A stretch of 64,000 nt of DNA, from contig NC_058520.1 of assembly GCF_904849725.1 (NCBI RefSeq), forward strand, positions 318,505,186-318,569,185, given 5' to 3'. The notes under the pieces are model-generated. The model was given only the letters and a program-made list of their open reading frames with translations. It was not told the origin of the DNA and made no database searches. The stretch is from Hordeum vulgare subsp. vulgare (lineage: Eukaryota; Streptophyta; Magnoliopsida; Poales; Poaceae). Below are positions 12,278 through 24,033 of the stretch, in pieces (the first letter of the stretch is position 1; the number at the start of each line of letters is the position of its first letter). The position numbers were made by a program, and so were the translations under genes.

Positions 12278-13538
12278 AACAAGCCTGGACGAACTCTTAT
12301 ATGAGGTAAAGTGCTCCCGGGGACACATGGGGATTTCTGTCAAGCTAGTTTTCATCATGTTCATATGATTCGCGTTCGCTACTTTGATAGTTGGATATGT
12401 GGGTGGACCGGTGCTTGGGTGCTGCCCTTACTTGGACAAACATCCCACTTATGATTAACCCCTCTCACAAGCATCCACAACTACGGAAGAAGAATTAAGA
12501 CTAAGTCTAACCATAGCATTAAACTAGTGGATCAAAATCAGCCCATTACGAAGCAACGCATAAACTAGGGTTTAAGCTTCTGTCACTCTATCAACCCATC
12601 ATCTACTTATTACTTCCCAATGCCTCCCTGTAGGACCAAATAATGGTGAAGTGTTATGTAGTCGACGTTCACATAACACCACTAGAGGAAAGACAACATA
12701 CAACGCATCAAAATATCGAACGAATACCAAATTCACATGACTACTTATAGCAAGACTTATCCCATGTCCTCAAGAACAAAAGTGACTACTCACAAAGCAT
12801 AATTATGTTCATTACCAGAGAGGTATTGAATAGCATTAAGGATCTTAACATATAATCTTCCACCGAGTAATCCGACTAGCATCAACTACAAAGAGTAATT
12901 AACACTAATAGCAACCTTACAAGTACCAATCGGAATCGCGAGACGGAGATTGGTTACAAGAGATGAACTAGGGTTTGGAGATGAGATGGTGCTGATGAAG
13001 ATTTTGATACAGATGAGTCCCCTCTAATGATAGGAGTGTTGGTGATGACGATGGCGATGATTTCTCCCTCCGGGAGGGAAGTTCCCCGGCAGGACGGCCC
13101 AGCCGGAGCTCTAGATTGGTTCTGCTCAAGTTCCGCCTCGTGGCGGCGGCGATTCCTCCCGAAAGCCTCCTCTTGATTTTTCTGGGACGAAACCCTCCTT
13201 ATAGCAAAACATGGGAGCCGGAGGGGCAACAGGGGCCCCACAAGCCAACTAGGCCCCGCCAAGGGGGTAGGTTGGGCATGGCAGGATTGTGGCCTCCTGG
13301 TGGCTCCCCTCCGGTACTTCTTCCGCCCAGTATGTTTTCAAGGCTTTTGGAGTTGCGCAGAATAGGTATCTGAAACTTGCTCCTTTTTTAGACCAGAATT
13401 CCAGGTGCCGACATTCTCCCTCTTCAGGTAAACCTTATAAAATAAGAGAGAAAAGGCATAAGTATTGTACCGTGAAGTGTAATAACAGCACATAGAGCGA
13501 TAAATATCAAGATAAAAGCATGATGCAAAATGGATGTA
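12278..13538 (-). mobile_element. Element C 3' LTR, major part (minus)
   Basis: This aligns throughout with the intact minus-strand LTR at 59282-60802, sharing CGAACTCTTATATGAGGTAAAG, ATGTAGTCGACGTT and AAATGGA(C/T)GTA. It lacks the terminal stretch of about 240 bp because another LTR was inserted at 12277. At the other end it is cut 8 bp before its terminus by element A; the missing ACGTATCA is found at 27097-27104, right after A. Open frames (for example 12954-13262) are LTR sequence, not genes. Confidence 0.85.
13198..13308 (-). promoter_or_regulatory. GC-rich hairpin plus TATA box in C 3' LTR
   Basis: Long imperfect inverted repeat at 13213-13308 (GGGAGCC...GGCTCCC at its base, CACAAGCC...GGATTGTGG higher up). 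On the minus strand it is followed 8 nt later by GCTATAAGG (13205-13198), a TATA-like box. The upper stem is of the C/D type. The promoter role is inferred from position. Confidence 0.6.
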
Positions 13539-15062
13539 TGATACGTCCATTTTGCATCACGTTTTCATGTTGACATTTATCGCTTCTTTGGCTGTTATTT
13601 CACTTCACGGTACTATTCTTATGCCTTTTCTCTCTTATTTTGCAAGGTTTACATGAAGAGGGAGAATACCGACAACTGGAATTCTGGCCTGAAAGTGGAG
13701 CAAAGTTGAGATACCTATTCTGCGCAACTCCAATTGCCGTGAAAATCAACGAAGATTTTTTTCCAATTTATAAAAAATACTGGGCCGAAGAAGTGCCGCA
13801 GGGGCACCAGGGGGTGCCCACAAGCCTGCACGGCGCGACCACCCCCCAGGACGCGCCATGGAGGCTTGTGGGCAGCCCACTGGCCCACTGCCCCCCCCCT
13901 CTTTTGCTGTATGGAGGGTTTCATCCAGGAAAAAATCAGAAGGGACGTTTTTCGTGGTTTCGCAGCCGCCACGAGGCGGAAGTTGAGCAAAACCAATCTA
14001 GAGCTCCGGCAGGATGATCGTGTCGGGGAAACTTCCCTCCTGGAGGGGGAAATCGCCGCCTTCATCATCACCAACACTCCTCTCGTCGGAGGGGACTCGT
14101 CCCCATCAACATCTTCATCAGCACCATCTCATCTCCAAACCCTAGTTCATCTCTTGTAACCAATCTCTGTCTCGCGACTCCGATTGGTACTTGTAAGATT
14201 GCTAGTAGTGTTGATTACTCTTTGTAGTTGATGCTAGTTGGATTACTTGGTGGAAGAGTTTATGTTCAGATCCTTGATGCTACTCATTACCCCTCTGCTC
14301 ATGATTATGATTATGCTTTGTGAGTAGTTACTTTTGTTCCTGAGGACATGGGATAAGTCATGCTAATAATAGTCATGTGAATTTGGTATTCGTTCGGTAT
14401 TTTGATATGTTGTATGTTGTTTTTCCTCTAGTGGTGTTATGTGAACGTCGACTACATAACACTTCACCAATATTTGGGCCTAGAGGAAGGCATTGGGAAG
14501 TAGTAAGTAGATGATGGGTTGCTAGAGTGACAGAAGCTTAAACCCTAGTTTATGCGTTACTTCGTAAGGGGCTGATTTGGATCCACTAGTTTAATGCTAT
14601 GGTTAGACTTTGTCTTAATTCTTCTTTCGTAGTTGTGGATGCTTGAGAGAGGGGTTAATCATAAGTGGGATGCTTGTCCAAGTAAGGGTAGTACCCAAGC
14701 GCCGGTCCACCCACATATCAAACTATCAAAGTAACAAACGCGAATCATATGAACATGATGAAACTAGCATGACAGAAATTCCCGTGTGTCCTCGCGAGCG
14801 TTTTTCCTCCTATAAGACTTTGTCCAGGCTTGTCCCTTTCTACAAAAGGGATCGGGCCACTTTTCTGCACCGTTGCTACTTTTGTTACTTGTTGCTTGCT
14901 ACGAATCATCTGACCACACAATCACTTGTTACCGACAATTTCAGTGCTTGCAGATTTTTCCTTGCTGAAAACCACTCGTCAGATCCTTCTGCTCCTCGTT
15001 GGGTTCGACACTCTTACTTATCGAAAGGACTACGATTGATCCCCTATACTTGTGGGTCATCA
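13539..15062 (+). repeat. Element A 5' LTR (1524 bp)
   Basis: It starts TGATACGTCC and ends GGGTCATCA, giving TGAT...ATCA terminal inverted repeats. It aligns along its length with 25574-27096 and with the B LTRs. Variants such as ATCAACGAAGA and GCAGCCCACTGG are shared with the B 5' LTR, not with A's own 3' LTR. A hairpin/TATA module lies at 13814-13914. Open frames in it are not genes. Confidence 0.95.
13814..13914 (+). promoter_or_regulatory. GC-rich hairpin plus decayed TATA box, A 5' LTR
   Basis: Inverted repeat 13814-13874: the left arm GTGCCCACAAGCCTGCACGG pairs with a right arm ending GGCTTGTGGGCAG, around a C-rich loop. It is followed 31 nt later by GCTGTATGG (13906-13914), the position of GCTATATGG in the A 3' LTR. 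The upper stem is of the A/B type. Confidence 0.6.
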
Positions 15063-15073
15063 AGACTCTTTTC

Positions 15074-15091
15074 TGGTGCCGTTGCCGGGGA
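15074..15091 (+). other. Primer binding site (tRNA-Asp), element A
   Basis: TGGTGCCGTTGCCGGGGA lies 11 nt after the 5' LTR. It matches the complement of the 3' end of plant tRNA-Asp (TGGCGCCGTTGCCGGGGA) except for one C-to-T change. This is where minus-strand cDNA synthesis would be primed. Confidence 0.85.
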
Positions 15092-15168
15092 GTGAAGCGC
15101 CTTTGGTAATTGGAACTTGGTAAGGAAACATTCACATAGTGTGCTGAAATTTATTGTCACTTGTCACT

Positions 15169-16172
15169 ATGGATACTAATCCTTTGAGGGGCTTGTTCGG
15201 GGTATATTCTCCTCGAATGGAAGCACAAATTGTTGCTCCTCAAGTTTCTGCACCTACTGAAAATATTTGCTTTGAATTTCCTTCAGGTATGCTTGAGAAA
15301 CGGCTCGCTAATCCTTTTACAGGAGATGGAACATCACATCCAAACTTGCATCTAATCTATGTAGATGAGGTTTGTGGTTTATTTAAGCTTGCAGGTGTGC
15401 CCAAGGATGAGGTCAAAAAGAAGGCCTTTCCTTTATCTTTGAAGGATAAGGTGTTGACATGGTATAGGCTATGTGATGATACTGGATCATGGGACTACAA
15501 TCAGTTGAAATTGGAATTTCATCTAAAGTTTTATCCTATGCATTTAGTACATCGTGATCGGAATTATATTTATAATTTCGGGCTCGTGACAGATAAAGCA
15601 TCGCTCAAGCTTGGGGGAGGCTTAAATCAATGTTATATTCATGCCCCAATCATGAGCTCTCAAGAGAAATTATCATTGAGAACTTCTATGCTCGACTTTC
15701 TCATGATGATCGCACCATGCTTGACACTTCTTGTACCAGTTCTTTTATGAAGAGAGATACTTACTTCAAGTGGAATTTATTGGAGAGAATTAAACGCAAC
15801 TCTGAAGATTGGGAGCTTGAAGAAGGTAAGGAGTCAGGTATGAATTTCACTTTGGATTGCGTTAAATCCTTTGTTGAGACAAATACTTTTTGTGACTCTG
15901 AGATAGTAGCTTGATTGTGTGAATCTTTTGCTGCTAATATTGATCTCCCCAAACAGAAGTGGTTTAAATTTCATCCTCCTTTAGAAGTCAATGTAGTTAA
16001 ACCCACTCCAGTTGAAGAGAGATTCGTTGCCTATAATGATCCTGTGGTTCCCAGTGCTTACATTGAGAAACCACCTTTCCCTGTTAGGATAAAGGATCAT
16101 TCTAAAGCTTCAACTGTGATAGGTAGAGGCTATATTAGAACACCTACACCCCCTGAGAAAATTAGAGTTTAA
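15169..16172 (+). pseudogene. gag: gag, element A (frameshift and stop)
   Basis: Capsid/nucleocapsid-type gag of an Athila-like gypsy element; the product would form the virus-like particle. The start chosen is the ATG at 15169 (MDTNPLRGLFG), which lines up with copies B and C. The frame is open to about 15580, where a 1-base loss relative to B (RPRDRESIAHAWGRL region) shifts it; the continuation is in another frame from 15630. An in-frame TGA at 15912-15914 replaces the Ser codon seen in B. The last part (15915-16172) carries the conserved YIEKPPFPVRIKDHSKAS stretch. Motifs such as LTWYRLCDDTGSW and WNLLERIKRNSEDW are shared by all four copies. It lies directly upstream of the protease. Confidence 0.88.
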
Positions 16173-16283
16173 TCTAGCATTTCTATTATCAAAGATCTTC
16201 TGTATGAATAAGTTGAGGGACATAATATTCACTTCTGTGAAGATGCTGCTAGAATTGGTAAACCTCACGCTAGAAACAAACAT

Positions 16284-16940
16284 ATGCCTGTTGTTGGCAT
16301 GCCTGTGGTTTCTGTTAAGATAGGAGGTCATTGTTATCATGGTTTATGTGACTTGGGTGCTAGTGTTAGTGGAATACCTCAATCCTTATACAATCAAATC
16401 AAAGATGAGATTGCAACTGTTGAGATAGAGCCTATTGATGTCCCTATTCAGCTTGCCAATAGAGATACTATCTGCCTTGTGGTAATTCTTAGGGATGTTG
16501 AAGTCTTGTGTGGTAAAACAAAGTATCCTGCTAATTTCCTCGTTTTTGCTACCGCACAAGATAGCTTCTGTCCCATCATATTTGGTAGACCTTTTCTCAA
16601 TACCGTCAATGCTCATATTGATTGTGAGAAGCAAACTATCACTGTTGGCTTTGAAGGAGTGTCACATGAGTTCAGTTTCTCTAAGTTTGGTAGACAACCT
16701 GATGAAAAAGAGTTGCCTAGTAGGGATGAAACTATTGCCTTAGCTTCTATTGTCGTGCCTCCTACTGATCCCTTAGAGCAATACCTGCTTGAGCATGAAA
16801 ATGATATGCATATGGATGAAAGGGATGAAATAGATAGAGTTGTCTTAGAACAATATCCTATCCTTAACAATAACTTTCCTGTTGAACTGCTTGGGGATCC
16901 TCCTCCACCAAAGGGTGATCCTGTGATCGAGCTTAAATAG
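16284..16940 (+). pseudogene. pol: pol: aspartic protease region, element A
   Basis: Retroviral-type aspartic protease that would cut the Gag-Pol polyprotein. The active-site motif is LCDLGASVSGIPQ (about residues 16-28), where D-[LT]-G-A is the catalytic loop; Leu after Asp is normal in Athila-type elements. The FCPIIFGRPFLNT stretch (about residues 92-104) is the second conserved part of the fold. The frame ends at TAG 16938-16940, where element B has CAG (Gln), and a second stop lies near 16961. The RT frame resumes at 17034. Downstream linker sequence (DPLEQYLLEHENDMHMDERD) is conserved in all four copies. Confidence 0.88.
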
Positions 16941-17033
16941 TTGCCTGATACTCTTAAGTAAGCCTATCTTGATGAAAAGAAGATATATCCTGTCATTATT
17001 AGTGCTAGCCTCTCAGAGCATGAAGAAAAGAAG

Positions 17034-18671
17034 TTGCTAAAAACTCTGAGGAAGCACCATGCTGCTATAGGATATAATCTTGTTGATCTTAAGGGCATTA
17101 GTCCCACTCTATGCCAGCACAAGATCAAAACCGATCCTGATTTCAAACGAGTTGCTGATCATCAAAGGAGATTGAATCCTAAGATGAAAGAAGTAGTGAG
17201 AAAAGAAATACTAAAGCTCCTGGAAGCGGGTATTATCTATCCTGTTGCTCATAGCGATTGGGTGAGTATGGTGCATTGCGTTCCTAAGAAGGGAGGTATT
17301 ACCGTTGTCACTAATGATAAGGATGAATTGATCCCACAGAGGATTATTACTGGCTATAGGATGGTGATTGATTTTAGGAAGTTGAATAAGGCCACTAGGA
17401 AAGATCATTACCCTCTGCCTTTTATCGACCAAATGCTAAAAAGGTTGTCTAAACACACACACTTATGCTTTCTAGACGGTTATTCTGGTTTCTCCCAAAT
17501 ACCAGTTGCACAATCTGATAAGGAGAAAACCACTTTCACCTGCCGTTTCGGTACCTTTCCTTATAGGCGTATGCCTTTTGGCTTATGTAATGCACCTGCC
17601 ACCTTGCAAAGATGTATGATGGCTATATTCTCTGACTTTTGTGAAAAGATTGTCGAGGTTTTCATGGATGACTTCTCCGTTTACGGGTCTTCCTTTGATG
17701 ATTGCCTCAGCAACCTTGATCGAGTCTTACACAGATGTAAAGACACCAATCTTGTCTTGTATTGGGAGAAGTGCCACTTTATGGTTAATGAAGGCATCGT
17801 CTTAGGACATAAAATTTCTGAAAGAGGTATTGAAGTCGATAAGGCTAAGGTTTATGCAATCGAGAAAATGCCATACCCCACATATATCAAAGGTATTAGA
17901 AGTTTCCTTGGTCATGCTGGTTTCTATAGAAGATTCATTAAATACTTCTCTAAGATTTCTAGGCCTCTTACCAATCTCTTGCAAAAGGATATTCCTTTTT
18001 TCTTTGACGATAATTGTGAGGAAGCCTTCGAAATACTTAAGAGGGCTTTGATAACTGCACCTATTGTTGAAGCACCTGATTCGAACCTACCCTTTGAAAT
18101 CATGTGTGACGCTAGTGATTATGCTGTTGGTGCTGTTCTAGGGAAAATCGTTGATAAGAAGTTGAATGTTATTCACTACGCTAGTAAAACTCTAGACACT
18201 GCCCAGAGAAACTATGCCACTATGGAGAAGGAGTTTTTAGCAGTCGTGTTTGCACGTGAAAAGTTCAGGTCTTACGTAGTTGACTCCAAGGTCACTATTC
18301 ACACTAATCATGCTACTATTATGTACCTCATGGAGAAGAAGGACGCTAAACCTAGACTTATCAGATGGGTTCTCTTGCTACAAGAATTTGATTTGCACGT
18401 TGTCGACAGAAAGGGTGCTGATAACCCTGTAGCAGATAAATTGTCTAGGTTGGAGAACGTTTTTGATGACCCACAACCTATTGATGATAGCTTTCCCGAT
18501 GAGCAATTGAATTCCATCAATGCTTCATGTAGTGCACCGTGGTATACTTATTATGCAAACTATATCGTTACCAAATACATACCACCTAGTTTCACATACC
18601 AGCAAAAGAAGAAATTCTTCTTTGACTTGAGACACTACTTTTGGGATGATCCTCACCTTTATAAGGAAGGA
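17034..18671 (+). pseudogene. pol: pol: reverse transcriptase and RNase H, element A
   Basis: The longest open pol segment in the window. [16 protein letters not shown] (residues 108-121), [12 protein letters not shown] (146-157), [16 protein letters not shown] (180-195) and the catalytic FMDD box (210-213). RNase H: CDAS (358-361), [16 protein letters not shown] (380-395) and the C-terminal [18 protein letters not shown] region (455-472). The catalytic Asp in the THTDHA motif is Asn here (IHTNHA, about 422-427), as in B but not in C or D. The frame is cut at 18671 by a solo LTR; the track of codons beyond 18671 (to 18785) is foreign LTR sequence. The first codon of the open frame is not a true start; this is the inside of a polyprotein. 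Confidence 0.92.
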
Positions 18672-21600
18672 TGTAGCGACCCGACTCAAGACGAGTCAAG
18701 CCTCTGTGTTTCTGTGCCATCCCTGGATCACTATGCTGGCACACACAGTACATCAATGTATATATCAAAGTGCAATCACATGTAAAATAGCGTAAAACTG
18801 ATATATACCTTAATTATCTCAGCGGAAGCGGTCAAGGGAGTGGAGTCCCAATAAACACCAACGGCAAGTTGAGTGTAGACCGTAACCCTGAATCGTACTC
18901 TTACTCGTCGAAGAAAGATATCTGCAACATAAGACGTTGCAGCCGTGTAGGTCAGCATATTAAATATGCCGGCAAGTCACATAAGAGAGGGGTGAAAAGT
19001 AATCATCTATACTATATGCATATATGGCAGGTGGGGGCTATAAGTTTTTAGCGTAAAGCAAGTTTTCTCCTACATCAAGAGAGGGCTAAAAGAAAAATGT
19101 TACTACATTGTTGGTTGTTAACGAGATGGTTCCGCCAACCAGTTCTCGTACCCGAGTTGTCAATAGTTACCCTCATCAAATATATTTAAAGGTATTGAGA
19201 AATCCAGATAACTCCAGTTCCTTTGGCTCAAGTCGTCCATGACCGTGGACACGGCTAATGGATTAGGTTTGAGTACTCTGCAGAGTTTTGCACACGTTCC
19301 CCACAAGATTTGATCGCCTCCGTGTTTGTCCTCGCACTTCAGGGTGTTTGAAGACCGGATGATCAAAACATGGTCTTTCAACGGGTCCCTCTGAATCCCT
19401 GTCGGTGCCCATCCATTCCTACCGTTCTTCTACATCTGCTAGCACCGCCTGTCCAGAGTCGCCGCGTTGTCCAACCAAGCCAGAGCCCATAATGACTTGT
19501 GGCTGTGCAGGTAAGCCTTGAGTCTTGAAGTCTCCGTCCGTCTCTTTGAGCCTGGGTGAAGCTTTCCGCAGGATGACATGGCCTCTCCAGCATCCCGGGC
19601 ATCCACTGGGTTCTCCATGGAGCCGATCAACCGTCCTTCACCCAGAGTTGCATTGCGTCCGAGGTCTTGAAAATCTTGTCTTAACCGGTCTTGATTATTA
19701 TATCAACCTCGCATCACTCGTGATATACACTCAACCGATAACCCGTCTACTCAAGCATAGCATTAAGAAATTGTCGTCCCGGGGCCAAGTATCGGGGTTG
19801 TTGTGTGCCTACCACATGATACTACAACTTATACTAAAGTTTCCAAGTACCTAGGCAGCATGCAATTGGGCAAAGAAAGGTGATCTACCATGCATCGAAA
19901 ACATAGGAAAATAACATGATCAAAATGACTTGCCTCGTATTACTTGATGAAGATAGTCGCTCTCAAAATCCTGATAATTCTACTCGCCACACTCTGAGCA
20001 ATCTATCGTAAATGAATAACATTCAATAAGCATTCATGCCAAAAAGGAAGAACCAAGAGAACATAAGAACAAAGCATGTCTTGGTGCAAAATAACAACGT
20101 ACTAAGGTTTAATAAAAAGGTCCTAAGTGTGTTGTAAAGTGAAGGTGCATGAATGAGATCAAAAGAGGTAATGGACGATGAACTATTGCTATATAATCTC
20201 GACTTGCATACACTATGGGAGATGATCAAAAATATTGGGAGCACAACATGAATGTTGTTTGACAAATAGTATAAGACATAAGAATTTATTTGTAGAAAGA
20301 ATTTCTTGAAATGGAGCACTACAACGCAAGTTATAGCGAATTGAAGTATGAATTGAATTTTCATTCAAAAGGTCAAGAGAAGTTGAACTGAAGTATGATG
20401 GTTACGTACAAAAATATATGTCATGAGTGTTTAGGGGTAAAAGGAATCAATTGAAAAGGTGGTACGATTTGCAAGATAAGATCAAATGAATGTTCGAATG
20501 CAAATTTGAATCGCTCAATTTTGTAAGGTTCAAAGGCCAAAACTAATGATGCTACTGGATATAGGAGAGCAATATGAGCGTGTAGAAAAAAGAATTACTA
20601 GATTTGAACTAGCGGATCAAAAGATACAAATACGTCAATATAACATTGAATCGGCTTAAAACGATGTGAAAACTTTTGGGCACTAATAGATAAATCTGAT
20701 TTGATCAAAATTATAAGTTGAAAAGTTAAAACTAATGATACAAACGGGAAGATTACTTTGATACGAATCCGACGCAATTGGATTCATCTAAAACGGAGCT
20801 ACGGATAAAAAGATATGATCAAAAGAAGTTTGAATATGAATATGGACAAATTTCGAAATTTGAAAATTTCAAAAAGTTGATATGATAGGTTCATCGGATA
20901 GGTGGGATCAAGAAGAAACTCTAGGCATTGGTTTCATCTAATTCGGATAAGCGAGTAAAAAGTTATGGCTATTTGAAAAATCAGGGCCAAGCTGTTTTAC
21001 GGAAGAAATGTGCTACGTCTAAAAGAATTCTAGTAGTAATGTGGAAATACGAAGACTAATTAATATATCTAATTACTCTACCGTATACTAGTGTAGGAAT
21101 ACTAGTCTAGAAATAATAAACTACGGGAGTATATAAAAAAAATACGAAGAGAAATACCTTTAGAATGCAGAGTAAGAATTAATTCCAATGAGGAGACGAC
21201 TTCGAGAAATCCTGCCGAAGAGAAAAGAATATTTTTATTTAATAAATCTAGTTAAACCAAAAGATTGATTTAACCCGAAATAGATGATTTTTGGATGCTC
21301 CTATGGATCTATATTTATAGGTGGAAGGGAGGTCTAATTGTCCATAGGTAGGCGATGTGGGACTAAATATATATGTAATGTAGGCAAACTAGAAAAAAAA
21401 GGGAAAGAGAGGTGCCGCATGGGCCAAAGCAATTCGGCCAGCGCACAACACATGCACATGGTTGGGCTGGTTGGCCTCGGCGCGCTTTTTTTTTTTTTTT
21501 TTGCGAACGAACAAATTTTTTTTTTAAAAGCAAAGAAGAAAAACGTATAAATGAAAAAGAGAGAACATTTTATATAGACATATTATATATCAAAATTTTC

Positions 21601-21983
21601 AGAATAAAATTTTCTAAAACATGAACATGTTTTCAAAACCAAAAATATACTTTTTAAATTTTTTTTGCAATAACTTTAAAATGAAAAGGAATTTGAATTT
21701 CAAATAAATTGCAAATACTTAAAATTTGAATCAAGACATTGTCTCTGATTTTGGAGTGTCATTTTCCTCGTCTCGTTAGATTTTTTTAATCAAAGGGTTT
21801 TGAAAATATTAAAACTCAAAATTGAAAAGGGATTCAAAATAGAAAATTTTGGGAAAGTCATTTTATCCCTCTCATTTTTTGAGAAGTTTCAAATTCCACT
21901 CAAGTTTCAATCACTCAAACAAACAAACAATCAATCTAATAATTATATTAACATTCCAAAATTTATAATTTTGGGATGTTACA
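18672..21983 (-). mobile_element. Solo LTR (3312 bp) nested in pol of element A
   Basis: The element starts TGTAGCGACC (18672) and ends GGGATGTTACA (21983), flanked by the 5-bp target duplication aagga (18667-18671 and 21984-21988). The same pol site in B (46107-46115) is uninterrupted. Minus orientation is inferred from the TGTAACATCCC terminus typical of the 5' end of many grass gypsy LTRs. No gag or pol frame lies inside, so it is a solo LTR left by LTR-LTR recombination. A T-run at about 21487-21503 and long AT-rich tracts occur near the right end. Short frames inside show no domain. It is missing from unit 2, so it arrived after the segment duplication. Confidence 0.9.
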
Positions 21984-21988
21984 AAGGA

Positions 21989-23176
21989 GTAGATGGTGTT
22001 ATTAGACGTTGTGTACCTGAACATGAACAGGGACAGATCCTACAAAAGTGTCACTCCGAGGCCTACGGAGGACACCATGCGGGAGATAGAACTGCACACA
22101 AGGTATTGCAATCAGGTTTCTATTGGCCCACTCTCTTCAAGGATGCCCGTAAGTTTGTCTTGTCTTGTGACAAATGTCAAAGAATATATAATATTAGCAA
22201 ACGTCAGGAAATGCCTATGAACTAATCACTTGTCATTGAACCATTTGATGTTTGGGGCTTTGATTATATGGGACCTTTTCCAAAATCCAACGGGTATACG
22301 CATATCTTAGTTGTTGTTGATTACGTCACTAAGTGGGTAGAAGCTATCCCCACTAGTACTGCTGATCACAACACCTCTATCAAGATGCTGAAAGAAGTTA
22401 TTTTCCCTAGATTTGGAGTCCCTAGATATCTAATGACCGATGGTGGTTCACACTTCATTCATGGTGCTTTCCGTAAAACGCTTGCTAAGTACGATGTCAA
22501 TCATAGAATTGCGTCTCTCTACCACCCTCAGTCCAGTGGTCAAGTAGAGCTAAGTAATAGAGAGATTAAACTGATTCTGCAAAAGACTGTCAACACGTCT
22601 AGAAAGAATTGGTCTAAGAAGCTCGATGATGCACTGTGGGCTTATAGAACTGCCTATAAGAATCCCATGGGCATGTCTTCGTACAAAATGGTGTATGGGA
22701 AAGCATGTCACTTACCTCTTGAGCTAGAGCATAAAGCTTATTGGGCAATCAAAGAGCTCAACTTTGATTTCAAACTTGTCGGTGAGAAGAGGTTATTTGA
22801 TATTAGCTCGCTTGATGAGTGGAGAACTCAAGCATATGAGAATGCCAAGCTCTTCAAAGAGAAGGTTATGAGGTGGCATGATAAGAGGATACAAAAGCGT
22901 GAGTTCAATGTAGGTGAATATATCTTGCTATATAACTCTCGTTTAAGATTCTTTGCAGGCAAGCTTCTATCTAAATGGGAAGGTCCCTATGTTGTTGAGG
23001 AAGTATATCATTCCGGTGCTATCAAGATCAACAACACGGAAGGTAATTGTCCGAGAGTGGTAAATGGGCAGAGAATCAAGCATTATATCTCAGGTACTCC
23101 CATAAATGTTGAAAGCCATATCATCAATACCATAACTCCGGAAGAATACCTTAGGGACATTTATCAGCCTGTTTGA
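21989..23176 (+). pseudogene. pol: pol: integrase, element A
   Basis: Integrase that would insert the cDNA. The zinc-binding HHCC part is in the frame ending 22225 ([18 protein letters not shown], then SCDKCQR). The catalytic DDE core is in 22268-23176: WGFDYMGPF (first Asp just before the second frame), MTDGGSHF (second Asp) and [15 protein letters not shown] (Glu of GQVE). The C-terminal part ([18 protein letters not shown]) is the usual gypsy GPY/F module; no chromodomain follows. A TAA at 22223-22225 replaces the Tyr codon seen in C and D; B has the same stop at the same place. The final TGA (23174-23176), also shared with B, replaces a Ser codon that in C and D lets the frame run on about 36 codons. 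Confidence 0.9.
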
Positions 23177-23288
23177 GACTCCGAAAACGAAGAGGTATGA
23201 GATTTGGTAAGAAAACAGAGTCCAAAACTTCTCCAGTAGGAAATTTTCTCCGTTTTGGAATACTTGATAAAATACAAAAACTGGAAGT

Positions 23289-23439
23289 AGTCCGGAAAGT
23301 GCGCGAGGAGGTGACAAGCCTGCACGGCGCGGGCCAACCCCTGGCCGCGCCGTGAGGGCTTGTGGCCATCTCGTGCGCCTCCCGGACTCTGTTTTCGTGC
23401 AGGGGACTCCTTCTGGTCTGGAAAAAATCATTATATATA
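23289..23439 (+). promoter_or_regulatory. 100-nt GC-rich hairpin plus TATA box upstream of ORF3, element A
   Basis: Arms of about 46 nt pair across 23289-23388 (AGTCCGG...CCGGACT at the base, ACAAGCC...GGCTTGT in the middle, CACGGCGCGG...CCGCGCCGTG at the top). TTATATATAC follows (23431-23440), about 85 nt before the ORF3 ATG at 23524. The upper stem matches the hairpin in the A/B LTRs. Confidence 0.65.
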
Positions 23440-23523
23440 CTTCAGTTTGGTCTGACCCCTGCATCACGCAGATTTCCTGTGTTTTTCGTTTCGAGCATTT
23501 TTCTGTTGCAGATCTAGATCGCT

Positions 23524-24033
23524 ATGACTTCTCCAAAATCTCCGTAGGATAAGATCTTCGAGATGGTCATCAATCCCTAGCTCAAAGAAGTGCTGCAACA
23601 CCCTCTATCTATCGAGATGCGTGAGGGGATGTTGCACATCTGTGACATTGAGGGGCCTAAGAAGACCGGAAGCATGTAGACGAGGCTCGAAGCAATGGAG
23701 AAACAAGTCTTCAAGTGCCAAGGGATGGTGGAGCGTGGACTCAACGCCAACCACATGATGATCACGGAGTTCACCAGCAAGCACAGGATTGATACCAATG
23801 ACATTGGGAAGCACCTCTCCAGGCTCTATGACTGGATTGATCAACTCCAATGCCAGATCTATGACCTGCAGAACCAAAACTGTGAGTATGAGTATAGATT
23901 TAAATCAATATGGTTGGTTGCAGATTTGAGGATTCCGGAGACTCGTTCATCTTTCCAAGATGGAGCACCTATGCCTTGGAAGACGGAGGATCAAGCACAT
24001 GTTGCAACAACTCCACCATCACCACCAAAGTAA
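23524..24033 (+). pseudogene. ORF3 (post-integrase small ORF), element A, with stops
   Basis: Aligns codon for codon with intact ORF3 of B (47646). In-frame stops occur at TAG 23545-23547, near 23578 and near 23677. The rest is open from 23695 (MEKQVFKCQGMVERG) and ends at TAA 24031-24033. A short Leu/Ile-spaced stretch (HLSRLYDWIDQLQCQIYDLQNQN) could form a coiled coil. No membrane segment or signal peptide is seen, so it does not look like an Env protein although it sits where Athila elements carry env-like genes. Function unknown. Confidence 0.7.

Noticed and set aside
15074..15091. Possible tRNA gene
   Set aside because: Only the 18 nt complementary to the tRNA-Asp 3' end are present, without a cloverleaf, at the primer site position.
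21487..21503. T-run as a LINE/SINE poly-A tail (minus strand)
   Set aside because: It lies inside a solo LTR with intact ends and target duplication, with no LINE or SINE sequence beside it.
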